A stretch of DNA of 24,065 nucleotides, from positions 1 to 24,065 of IMG/VR virus record IMGVR_UViG_3300033149_001502; one strand, written 5' to 3'. Numbering within the stretch: the first letter of the stretch is position 1; every line of letters begins with the position of its first letter. Under the pieces are notes generated by a model. The model saw only the letters and a program-made list of their open reading frames with translations, had not been told where the DNA came from and did no database searches. Made by a program: the position numbers and the translations under genes. Positions 1-7,510 of the stretch are shown here, in pieces. The stretch comes from a virus.

Positions 1-1123
1 GCTTGTACTCAATCGGAACCTCTATCACATCCTCCTCGTCAATAGCTTCCTCCTTCGACGAAATTATCCTTGACTGCTTATACTCATTTCCAACCTCTAC
101 AAGAAACTTCTCCCCACTAAACCTATCATCCGGCAGGGCCTCCCACTGTGATAGCTTCATGACGAAGATGGTCTTGTCTGTCTTGGCCTCCTCTATCTTT
201 CTATCAGTAAAATCTCCCTCGTAATTCGTCGATGAAACCAGAAGCAGCTTCCCGGGAACCTTCCCCTTCTGCATGAACCTGGACTTCATCCTACGTATCA
301 ACGTCGAGTACAGTTTTTCCGCTTGGTCATATTCCTCTTCCCCGGTATACATCGTGTAGGCACTATCCCTCACCCTAGCCATAAAATTCATCTCGTCTAT
401 TATTCCACCAAACACGTTCATGCCCAGGGCACCAGTATCACTCCCACCAATAGGTATAATATAAATGTTTTTTGGAAATCGCAGCTCCGACTTTATCTGT
501 GGGTCGAACGGGAAGTGCTTCTGGAAATATGGACTTTGCTTCAGCCTCTCTGAAAACTGCTCAAATACAACCTTCTTGGCTAGAGTCTTGGTAATCGACT
601 GCTGAATAAAAAAGATAGAAGACCCAGGAGCTAGGTCATATTCCAGCTGAGGATTGTGATAACAACTCAGTCTGTACAGCATGTAAGCAAGGGCCATATC
701 TGCCATGTAGTTCTTGCCCACCCCAATAGCTCCCGCGAGCACAGCCTCTACATACTGTTCCTTACTAAACAACTCCCACAATGCGTCCCGAATCCTTGGC
801 CTCAGATACCCCCTCTGTCCCATAAACTCTGTGCTCTCAACAAACTCTATAACATCAACTATTCTGTCTACACACAGCCCCCGTTGTTGAGTCAGAAAAC
901 TTACATCCTTGGTCTCCACCGCTCTTTGAAAATTAGTCAAGAACCCCTTGAGATCCACAAGCCTGAAGACGCTCTCTCCTTCGACCTCAAGCCTGGGACA
1001 CGACTTCAGTAGAAGTTCAAAAAGAGTGGACTCCTTCGATGTAAAGCCGGTGCGTTTTGCCACTTCCCACACCAGCTCTATTGCATCAGCTTCCCTTATC
1101 ACCCTATCAGGAGTATCCATCAT
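1..1123 (-). CDS. terL: Terminase large subunit (partial, runs off left edge)
   Basis: This is the ATP-driven DNA packaging motor, which cuts and pumps phage DNA into the prohead. I translated 374 residues with no stop before base 1, so the C-terminal end, with most or all of the nuclease domain, is outside the window. A Walker A-like loop GAIGVGKN lies at about residues 131-138. A Walker B-like FGGIIDE lies at about 238-244, and a coupling-type motif LLLVSSTN at about 293-300. The P-loop ends in Asn where Ser or Thr is usual. The first ~120 residues are a helical extension before the ATPase core. The start is one of two adjacent ATGs (1121-1123 or 1118-1120), directly after the TGA of the upstream gene, and the ribosome site is weak, so translation is probably coupled. 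The family call is confident; the exact start is not. Confidence 0.8.
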   Translation of the reverse strand, partial: MMDTPDRVIREADAIELVWEVAKRTGFTSKESTLFELLLKSCPRLEVEGESVFRLVDLKGFLTNFQRAVETKDVSFLTQQRGLCVDRIVDVIEFVESTEFMGQRGYLRPRIRDALWELFSKEQYVEAVLAGAIGVGKNYMADMALAYMLYRLSCYHNPQLEYDLAPGSSIFFIQQSITKTLAKKVVFEQFSERLKQSPYFQKHFPFDPQIKSELRFPKNIYIIPIGGSDTGALGMNVFGGIIDEMNFMARVRDSAYTMYTGEEEYDQAEKLYSTLIRRMKSRFMQKGKVPGKLLLVSSTNYEGDFTDRKIEEAKTDKTIFVMKLSQWEALPDDRFSGEKFLVEVGNEYKQSRIISSKEEAIDEEDVIEVPIEYK

Positions 1124-1903
1124 TCATCGCTCTTCTTTTTTTGCAACTTCATTCTTGGGCCTATACGTCCCTTCTGAATCAGGCACCAGCGTCAGTGCCT
1201 TGCTCTCTGCAAGCTCCAAGAACTTGTGCATGCCATCTATGAACCGGTGAGGGCTATTCTCTAGTGCATTCTGCACAATCCCCTCAAACTTGTGCTTGAT
1301 ATTCAGGTTAAACTCACTGGGCTTTGCATCCAACACCCCCAGCTCTATCTGGTACTTCAAATACGTGTCTAGCAGCTCCCCTAATGTCTTCACTGTCTTA
1401 TCTGTGAACTTGAATGGAATGGCCTTCTTCTCCCGCTCAACCAACGTTTCAAGCCTTTCTGCCTGTACCTGGATAGCCCACGCTAGCTTCTCCAGGCCAT
1501 CAACCTTCTTTTTCAGCTTCTCAGTACGCTTAGTTATCGACTCTGCCTCTTCTCTGTCCCGCTTTCCCCTAGCAGCTATCTTTGTCAGTTCAATATCACC
1601 AAGAGCCTCCCTTCTAAACTTCAGCATGGCCTTGTTCAGCACTTTCAGACTGCTGCCCCTCTTTAACCCCCAATCTTCCTGGCATATCCTACACACATAG
1701 TTAGCAGACTGCCCCCTCTTCAATCGGTAGTAAACCTCAAGCAACTGCTGGTCATCCAACAGCATCATCCAAGACCCTCTCTTCCCGGGAGGCCTGACTA
1801 TCTCTCTAAGCCTCCTTACCAGGCTCTTCGGAGCAAGCTGCATCTCCTCTTCGAGAGGAACCTCTCCTCGTTTCCCTCTATTATCAGGCTTATTCTGCAT
1901 CAT
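1124..1903 (-). CDS. Probable terminase small subunit-like protein
   Basis: A 259-residue charged protein directly upstream of the large terminase, ending where that gene begins. The N-terminal third (about residues 45-100) has a helix-turn-helix-like pattern with CRIC and the stretch LLEVYYRLKRG, as in DNA-recognising small terminase subunits. Residues about 105-165 are Lys/Glu-rich and heptad-like, consistent with a coiled coil for oligomerisation. The C-terminal part is helical with no motif I recognise. It overlaps the ParB-like gene by 14 nt. Two adjacent ATGs are possible: the second (1898-1900) sits about 6 nt after a GAGG ribosome site and may be the true start. The role is inferred from position and HTH/coiled-coil architecture, not from a diagnostic motif. 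Confidence 0.5.
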   Translation of the reverse strand: MMQNKPDNRGKRGEVPLEEEMQLAPKSLVRRLREIVRPPGKRGSWMMLLDDQQLLEVYYRLKRGQSANYVCRICQEDWGLKRGSSLKVLNKAMLKFRREALGDIELTKIAARGKRDREEAESITKRTEKLKKKVDGLEKLAWAIQVQAERLETLVEREKKAIPFKFTDKTVKTLGELLDTYLKYQIELGVLDAKPSEFNLNIKHKFEGIVQNALENSPHRFIDGMHKFLELAESKALTLVPDSEGTYRPKNEVAKKEER

Positions 1904-2639
1904 TCACCTCTACCACATCAGTCATCGTCCCCTGAGAGACGTCTACTTCCTCAAGAAGATCACTATACTTTTCTATAAACTTACCAACCGGCAAGATCGT
2001 CAGCATGTGAGACAGTACAGAGTCAAACTTGTACCCGTAAGCCATGCACTCTCTCACCTTATCCTTAATCTTCTTGTACTCCCTTGGAGGCATCCTTACC
2101 CAAATATGCTCCTTGCCGCCAAAATCTAGGATCATGAAGTTGGCAGGAAGTGTGTCGCCATACTTTGTGAACAACCTGTTCAGTACTAGACTCAGATCAT
2201 CAACCGTCTTTATCTCCTCCCGCGCCTTGTCAAACTCCTCTTTCATCTCCTCGCTTGGAAGAGACTCTCTGGCAGAGTCAAGCATCGCCTCGAACTCGTC
2301 CTCATCAGCAAAACCAAGCTCGTGGGCCAGCTCGTCATACGTGTACTCTCCAGACTGCATCAAGTCTTCTACTAACTCATTAAACTTCTTGTAGTTGAGT
2401 TTGCCCCTTATTTTGTTGAACCTCACAGTCTGGAACTTCTGCTTAGTCTCGTCCAGTATCTCTGGATCTGCAACTACACATTTAACAAGTGCAGCATCTG
2501 ACAAACGCTGCTGCTCGAACCTATGCTCTCCGTCAATAATTCTGAACTTTCCGTTGGGTAATGGAACAACAAGAATTGGGTCCAGGAACCCAACATCATC
2601 TATATTCTCCGCCAAAAGATCAAACTCCTCTGGGCTCAT
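1890..2639 (-). CDS. ParB/Srx-fold protein, N-terminally interrupted
   Basis: A ParB-like N-terminal domain protein. ParB-fold proteins bind DNA or nucleotides, and phage copies often sit next to terminase genes. The frame from the ATG at 2637-2639 holds the conserved core: SPEEFDLLAENI, then GFLDPILVVPLP, then IIDGEHR at about residues 36-42. The GEHR box is the nucleotide-binding signature. The rest is helical and acidic. The ATG has no good ribosome site and lies inside the domain. The first ParB strand (VELPIELIEPNPWNP) is encoded just upstream in the same frame, separated by a TAG at 2649-2651, and that upstream part has its own strong ribosome site. So this entry is the downstream part of a split gene, and its expression is uncertain. 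Confidence 0.7.
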   Translation of the reverse strand: MSPEEFDLLAENIDDVGFLDPILVVPLPNGKFRIIDGEHRFEQQRLSDAALVKCVVADPEILDETKQKFQTVRFNKIRGKLNYKKFNELVEDLMQSGEYTYDELAHELGFADEDEFEAMLDSARESLPSEEMKEEFDKAREEIKTVDDLSLVLNRLFTKYGDTLPANFMILDFGGKEHIWVRMPPREYKKIKDKVRECMAYGYKFDSVLSHMLTILPVGKFIEKYSDLLEEVDVSQGTMTDVVEVNDAE

Positions 2640-2819
2640 CTCATTCAGCTACGGGTTCCAGGGATTAGGCTCAATCAGCTCTATGGGCAACTCTACTACT
2701 GAGCCATGCTCAACCTGGAACGCGCTGCTATCACCTCCCCTCATGTCAACTTTTTCCTCCTGAAGGCCGCTGCTACCGCCTCCGGAGCCACTCCGAACCG
2801 TCTTCCTATCTCTGTCCAT
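2640..2819 (-). pseudogene. 5' part of the ParB-like gene, ended by in-frame TAG
   Basis: Reading from the ATG at 2817-2819 gives a 56-residue peptide. It begins MDRDRKTVRSGSGGGSSG and ends VELPIELIEPNPWNP before a TAG at 2649-2651. The ribosome site GGAGG is 6 nt before this ATG, which overlaps the end of the upstream epimerase gene by 14 nt, as is typical in this window. The frame continues after the TAG (LNEMSPEEFD...) straight into the ParB core with no shift. The Ser/Gly-rich leader followed by the ELIEPNPWNP strand is the normal start of a phage ParB-domain protein. The fragment is either the product of a nonsense mutation (CAG to TAG is one base), a readthrough site, or a sequence error. 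TAG ends other genes here, so general recoding is not supported. Confidence 0.7.
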
Positions 2820-3882
2820 GTGCTACCTCCAATCTCTTCTCAACATTGCATCTTTCCTCATACCATCCCCCAGACCAGAACCCGTGGGTTAACAATGCTA
2901 TCTTCTTTCCCACATCCTTTCCATACGGATGCTTCCACACTCTTCTATGCTTTGCCTTCAGCATCTCCTCAAAAACACCTTTCTCTCCCACAGGCCTTAT
3001 TAACACATTAGCCCCAAGCTTTAACGTCTCTGGCCTTTCAGTGTTATCTCTAATAGTAAAACAAGGAACTCCAAGGATACACGCTTCCTCCTGCAGACCC
3101 CCACTATCAGTAACTACAAAAGGAGCATGGCTTATCATATCCCACATCCTTATTGGAGAGACTGGGTCCACTATCTCCACTACATCCAACACCCACTTGT
3201 CCAGGCCCTTTGCCGCATCCCTCACTCCAGGGTGCATAGGGTATACTGCCCTAACCCCCCTATGTCTCAAGAAAGATGCGATGCCTCTCACTACAGAACA
3301 GAACCTGTCAACATCGTCCACCAGCTCTCTCCTGTGAAGCGTTATAACCACCCCATCATCATCTATACCATTGAGCCTTGTCGGAGGCCTCACCACATCC
3401 ACAATCGTATTCCCAACTGCATGCTTTAGTCCCATACAATGCTCTCTATTGCAATTATCCACATGATACACCAACGGGCAGAAAAGTATATCTGCTGCCT
3501 GATCCACCATCTTTCTGTTTCTTTCTTCTCTCATAAAAAAATCAAATGATCTCAGACCCGCTTCCACATGAGCCAATGGCTTCTTGTTATGGATTGCTGC
3601 TACAGCTCCAAGGACCGTCGAGGTCGTGTCCCCGTGGACCATAATAAGATCGGCAGTTTGGATGGCCGGAAACATCCCTGACAGGACATCAAAACCACTC
3701 ATCACCACAAGGTCACTCTCACAGTAGCCAAGGAAATCAAACATCATCCTTCCCAACTCATCGCTGAAGTGCTGCCCCGTGAACAGTACAACAACTTCCA
3801 CACCAACTCTCTTGAGACCATCTACTACCGAATACATCTTTATGATTTCAGGCCTTGTTCCAAGAACTACTGCGACCTTCAC
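2806..3882 (-). CDS. wecB: UDP-N-acetylglucosamine 2-epimerase (non-hydrolysing)
   Basis: Interconverts UDP-GlcNAc and UDP-ManNAc, a step in making surface polysaccharides. At 358 residues it is close to the usual ~370. Family motifs are in order: GTRPEIIK (about 8-15), TGQH (35-38), HGDT (83-86), HVEAGLRS (105-112), EERNR (119-123), LHRRE in the middle, and VTDSGGLQEEA plus TERPE near the C-terminus. These cover the UDP-binding and catalytic positions, so the enzyme looks intact. The start is GTG (3880-3882), with AGGAGG about 9 nt upstream, and it follows the TAG of the NAD-dependent epimerase by 1 nt. It is the last sugar gene before the ParB-like gene. The gene symbol is by family similarity. 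Confidence 0.92.
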   Translation of the reverse strand: MKVAVVLGTRPEIIKMYSVVDGLKRVGVEVVVLFTGQHFSDELGRMMFDFLGYCESDLVVMSGFDVLSGMFPAIQTADLIMVHGDTTSTVLGAVAAIHNKKPLAHVEAGLRSFDFFMREERNRKMVDQAADILFCPLVYHVDNCNREHCMGLKHAVGNTIVDVVRPPTRLNGIDDDGVVITLHRRELVDDVDRFCSVVRGIASFLRHRGVRAVYPMHPGVRDAAKGLDKWVLDVVEIVDPVSPIRMWDMISHAPFVVTDSGGLQEEACILGVPCFTIRDNTERPETLKLGANVLIRPVGEKGVFEEMLKAKHRRVWKHPYGKDVGKKIALLTHGFWSGGWYEERCNVEKRLEVAHGQR

Positions 3883-3883
3883 A

Positions 3884-4906
3884 CTAATTCTCCTCCTTTA
3901 TTCGCTTATCAAAACCATCCTTAACCAGGTGCATTCTCTCTCTGTAATACTCCACAGTCCTCTTGATTCCGTCATCCAGTGACACAACTGGCTCCCACCC
4001 CAGTCTCTTCAGATCCTCTGAGACCCGTATCCGATGAACCTTTACATCTATACTCCTTCGATCCACATGAACAATACCAGTACCAGGAACTGCTCTTGCA
4101 ACCGCATCTGCTATATCATTGACCGATACCATGTAGGGTGGGACGATACTCACCGTCTTTTCATTGAAGACATCATAACGATCTACTATCAAAGCAACCG
4201 CTCGGGCCAGATCATCGCAGTAGAAGTGCTGCCTTACCTGTCTCCCGTCTCCATGAACCTCTAGCGGGATTCTTAGTAAGGCATTACGGATAAAATACCA
4301 CGTTACTACGTTCCTCTTCATCCTTGGCCCATACTGAGTCCCAAACCTAAATACAGTAAACCCAACGCCGAACTGGTAGAAGTTATCATGGCAAATCATC
4401 TCCATGGCCAGCTTGTTGTCTACATACTGGTGATAGCAGTCTGCCAAGTCTATCCCTGTAGACCCATTACCAACCATTCCATCACTGCCCACCTTCAGCA
4501 TTCCTGATACCAAACTTGATGAAGCAATGGAGATTCTCCTTACATCAGACCGTGCTCCTAGATCATGAACTACATCGTACAATGTAGCCAAGCCCACGGC
4601 TCCTGGCATCCACGCACTAACCTGGCCAAGGGCAGAAGAGACCGTGTGGCTGACTCCGGCTAGGTGGACAATCTCCTGAATCTTGAAGTACTCCACTACG
4701 TGCCTAACCATATCAAAGTCTGTCACATCTCCTTTGATAACCTCCAACTTCGTCCCACTACCAACTGATGCAACATCCTTCCTGATCTCTCCCTCATTAC
4801 TAGTATCAACATCATACAGCACCACAACATCAAAGAGTCTTCTGGCCATCTCTCTCGCAATGTGGCCCCCCAAGAAGCCTGCTCCGCCTGTAATCAAAAC
4901 TCTCAT
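3884..4906 (-). CDS. NAD-dependent sugar epimerase/dehydratase (extended SDR)
   Basis: A nucleotide-sugar-modifying enzyme of the extended short-chain dehydrogenase family, similar to UDP-glucose 4-epimerases. The NAD(P)-binding GGAGFLGG loop is at residues 7-14, the Ser-containing SIASSS strand at about 126-131, and the catalytic pair YVDNK (Tyr161, Lys165) in the expected place. A substrate-side FRFGTQYGPR segment follows at about 185-195. At 340 residues the length is normal. Ribosome site AGGAGG lies about 9 nt before the ATG. It sits between the SGNH hydrolase and the UDP-GlcNAc 2-epimerase, so a UDP-sugar is the likely substrate. The reaction (epimerase, dehydratase or reductase) cannot be fixed from sequence alone. 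Confidence 0.88.
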   Translation of the reverse strand: MRVLITGGAGFLGGHIAREMARRLFDVVVLYDVDTSNEGEIRKDVASVGSGTKLEVIKGDVTDFDMVRHVVEYFKIQEIVHLAGVSHTVSSALGQVSAWMPGAVGLATLYDVVHDLGARSDVRRISIASSSLVSGMLKVGSDGMVGNGSTGIDLADCYHQYVDNKLAMEMICHDNFYQFGVGFTVFRFGTQYGPRMKRNVVTWYFIRNALLRIPLEVHGDGRQVRQHFYCDDLARAVALIVDRYDVFNEKTVSIVPPYMVSVNDIADAVARAVPGTGIVHVDRRSIDVKVHRIRVSEDLKRLGWEPVVSLDDGIKRTVEYYRERMHLVKDGFDKRIKEEN

Positions 4907-4927
4907 ACCACCACACCTCCTGTTGCT

Positions 4928-5524
4928 TCACCTGTTCTTGTTTTTTCCGACTGGGTACAGCCTTCTTGCCTCTATTGCTCTTAGAACTCTATCGGCTATC
5001 ATCTTATATCCGGAGTTGTTAAGATGAACTCCATCAGCATAAGCACTGTCCGGAAAACCGCTCAGATCCACCAGCTCGATCTCCCACTCCTTAGCTATCC
5101 TTACCAACTCCTTATTATATACCTCTATCATCTTCCCATCGCAGAAATCAGGGGCTCCAAAACCTCTCAGATCTGGAATTGTGCAAAGATAGGGCACCTT
5201 GTCAAAACGGGAGGCTATCCTCAAAATGGCCTCCACATGCTCTGCATAGATGGAAGGATCTGTTGATATTTGTACTTTGGCGTCATTAGTCCCCACGAGC
5301 AGCACCAACTCTGCTGCCTCTGGATACGACCTAATAACTGAATAGGCTCTCTTGTACACGTCAATACTGGTTTCCCCGGGAACACCTGCATTGATCACAT
5401 TCCAGTTCTGTCTATACTTCTTCCACAGCAGCAGCTCTAGCTCTATTGGCCATCCTCTCCACAACTCATCTCTCGAACCTGCTGTGAGACTATCTCCCAA
5501 CGCTATAATCGACCCATAGATCAT
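4928..5524 (-). CDS. SGNH/GDSL-family hydrolase (esterase)
   Basis: A small serine hydrolase of the kind that removes acyl groups from carbohydrates or lipids. The four SGNH blocks are present: GDSLTAG with the nucleophile Ser12, GVPGETS with the oxyanion Gly at about 47, VGTND with Asn80, and DGVHLN with Asp164 and His167. The 198-residue length is typical of a single-domain TesA/acetylxylan-esterase-like fold. There is no signal peptide, so it should act in the cytoplasm. Ribosome site AGGAGG precedes the ATG, and the gene lies 13 nt after the glycosyltransferase. Given its neighbours, a role in trimming or transferring acetyl groups on a sugar is reasonable but inferred. Confidence 0.88.
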   Translation of the reverse strand: MIYGSIIALGDSLTAGSRDELWRGWPIELELLLWKKYRQNWNVINAGVPGETSIDVYKRAYSVIRSYPEAAELVLLVGTNDAKVQISTDPSIYAEHVEAILRIASRFDKVPYLCTIPDLRGFGAPDFCDGKMIEVYNKELVRIAKEWEIELVDLSGFPDSAYADGVHLNNSGYKMIADRVLRAIEARRLYPVGKNKNR

Positions 5525-5537
5525 CTCCTACACCTCC

Positions 5538-6971
5538 TTACTTCAATCTATGAAATTCAACCTCTTTCTTACCTGTATCTTCTACCATATCACTAAATGA
5601 CAAATAGGAATACAGATCCCAAGCTGTCATCTTTCCACGAATTGGGTTGGAAAAATCAGAGGGACGATACGTGTTATCCTTCCCGGCCACTATGGCTCTA
5701 ATCAAATCATCTATAGTAAAAAACTCATCCATCTTCTTCACATAGTCGTCCACTAGCTCCGTGTTCCGATTAGGAGAGTTCTTTTTACCAAGTGTTGGAG
5801 GGGGCCAGTGGTTCTCATACACGTATGAAAACACCATGTCATGCATTTTTAACTTACAGGCCTCTTCTGAGTATGTATCGCGCAGCCAGTCGGGAACCCA
5901 CGTAACCTTGTTAACTGCTTCGTCATAATGCTCGTAGATCCACTTTAACCACCCATACGCCTCATGAAACGTCTTGTACTTGAATGGATAAGAATCCCAC
6001 TTGTCCTTCATAAGCACCTTGGCCCACTCTAAATCTGGCAGGATCGTTACAATTCCAGTAGCCATCTGCTCTAGCAGCCCTACAGTAAAACCTTCGATCC
6101 TTGAGGATGCAAGAAGAACGTGGGCCTTGAAACACTCTTCTAAAAATTCTTCCGTTTTCATATCAGGTAGAATTTCCAGCTCCGGAGGAAAGGCCTGTCC
6201 TATATTCCACCCAACTATTGGACTCGTCAACACTATCCTAACCTGCCTTCCGGCGGAGAAAAACTTATCGTACGTCCAAACCAACTGCTGGGCTCTCTTC
6301 ATTCTATTTAAGCGCCCGCCAAAAAAGAGAGTAAAGGTGGCATTCTTCCCCCTGACCTTCTTTCTAACTCTATCTATGACTGCGAAGTCTATACCTCGTG
6401 GCAGAATCCAGCTCCTCTTTTCTATCTTCCTACACAACGACATCGTTAAAAACCTTCGACATGCCCGAATCGCTACTTTCCTCTCCAGCTCAGTTGAGAA
6501 GAAGGTCCGGCACATCGCATACCCATAAGACCTTGACAACAAGTCTATATCATCTATCCCAACCACCATCGGAGTGCTGTAGTCAGCTGCCATCTCCTCC
6601 CCTATGATCACCGGCATAAAGAAGTCTTTTCTCTTCCATAGCATCCTCTGCAGTGCTCCTGCAATACTTGTCCTAGCAGTAATCACAACATCCGCATACA
6701 ACTCCGGCCATCTGGGAGCAAACATCCTGTAGAAACCCTCTGGAATGACTGCCATAGCATCATGAAACTTTAGCCATTTGCCGATTTTAATATAATACAA
6801 GCCCGGCTCGTCCTCCAGCTTATCAAGATCATTCATGTCATCAGGAATGACTAAATACGTAACGGCCTTCCTTTGCTTCCATGCAGTACGGGCCAGCTTC
6901 ACAAACTGTACTATCTCTGATTCTGTTAAGGAATGCCTATGAGTCACACACGGAAGAGCTGCTATCCTCAT
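5538..6971 (-). CDS. Glycosyltransferase, GT-B fold (GT4-like)
   Basis: A 477-residue enzyme expected to move a sugar from a nucleotide-sugar donor to an acceptor. The C-terminal donor-binding half is clear: a FGGRLNRMKR strand-loop at about 217-226, as in GT4 enzymes, and the E-x7-E motif SRIEGFTVGLLEQMATG with Glu293 and Glu301. The N-terminal half is weaker, with an acceptor-domain-like PRGIDF segment at about 191-196. A C-terminal extension of about 110 residues after the Rossmann core is unassigned. Its start overlaps the flavin-reductase stop (TGATG), indicating translational coupling. No membrane segment is seen. The acceptor (DNA base, virion protein or host glycan) is unknown. Confidence 0.82.
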   Translation of the reverse strand: MRIAALPCVTHRHSLTESEIVQFVKLARTAWKQRKAVTYLVIPDDMNDLDKLEDEPGLYYIKIGKWLKFHDAMAVIPEGFYRMFAPRWPELYADVVITARTSIAGALQRMLWKRKDFFMPVIIGEEMAADYSTPMVVGIDDIDLLSRSYGYAMCRTFFSTELERKVAIRACRRFLTMSLCRKIEKRSWILPRGIDFAVIDRVRKKVRGKNATFTLFFGGRLNRMKRAQQLVWTYDKFFSAGRQVRIVLTSPIVGWNIGQAFPPELEILPDMKTEEFLEECFKAHVLLASSRIEGFTVGLLEQMATGIVTILPDLEWAKVLMKDKWDSYPFKYKTFHEAYGWLKWIYEHYDEAVNKVTWVPDWLRDTYSEEACKLKMHDMVFSYVYENHWPPPTLGKKNSPNRNTELVDDYVKKMDEFFTIDDLIRAIVAGKDNTYRPSDFSNPIRGKMTAWDLYSYLSFSDMVEDTGKKEVEFHRLK

Positions 6972-7510
6972 CAGTACCCCTCCACCTCAAAAACTCTGGC
7001 ATACGCGAACTTTCTTCCAAAATAGAATAAAAGTGGACTCCCAAAACGTCCATTACCGGCAACTCCTGATACCCTGCTGACAATCATATCGTGTGTTCCA
7101 GGTAGAGAAAGAATTGAGTCACACACTGCACATAGGCTGGCAAGACTACCCTCTGGAACCATTAAAACCCCACACCCATCAGAGTAAGATACCACCAGCT
7201 TCATCTCGGACCCAGGCTCCCCGCTCCTGGTCTCAAGTATCTCCTGCGCCACATCCGGCGTAGGCTCCATCAAACTAACAGTAAACCTTGCGGATCCTAC
7301 TGAATCTATCAGTTTTCTGATGTTCGACAATGTTTTGGAAGACCGTCTGGCCAGAATGCCGAAAAGCTCTGGCTTTTTAGACAGGGGCACTACCCACGAA
7401 AAGGGGCTGCATCTATACTCCTCCTTATCAACGTCATACGTTGTGACCATTACCACAAGGTTCGGGGCCAGCCAATTCCACCAGTTCGGTCTATCTACTT
7501 GTACACTCAT
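6971..7510 (-). CDS. Flavin reductase-like, FMN-binding split-barrel protein
   Basis: A 179-residue protein resembling flavin reductase-like split-barrel domains, which bind FMN. The N-terminal segment ending ...LVVMVTTYD, followed by CSPFSWVVPLSKKPELFGI and SSKTLSNIR, matches the order of FMN-contact strands in this family. The tail RFGSPLLFYFGRKFA matches the usual P-L-hydrophobic-Y/F-x-GR ending. The gene overlaps the aminotransferase upstream by 4 nt (ATGA) and the glycosyltransferase downstream by 1 nt, so it belongs to the cassette. It may reduce flavin for a partner or carry out a redox step on a sugar; neither is shown. Function beyond FMN binding is inferred. Confidence 0.7.
   Translation of the reverse strand: MSVQVDRPNWWNWLAPNLVVMVTTYDVDKEEYRCSPFSWVVPLSKKPELFGILARRSSKTLSNIRKLIDSVGSARFTVSLMEPTPDVAQEILETRSGEPGSEMKLVVSYSDGCGVLMVPEGSLASLCAVCDSILSLPGTHDMIVSRVSGVAGNGRFGSPLLFYFGRKFAYARVFEVEGY

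Noticed and set aside
1290-1700. 136-codon plus-strand frame opposite the small terminase-like gene
   Set aside because: Low-complexity Ser/Phe-rich product, no ribosome site, and a shadow of a gene with better evidence on the other strand.
2649-2651. TAG as a recoded sense codon in this genome
   Set aside because: TAG ends several well-placed genes here (epimerases, AAA+ ATPase, zinc ribbon), so reassignment across the genome is not supported.
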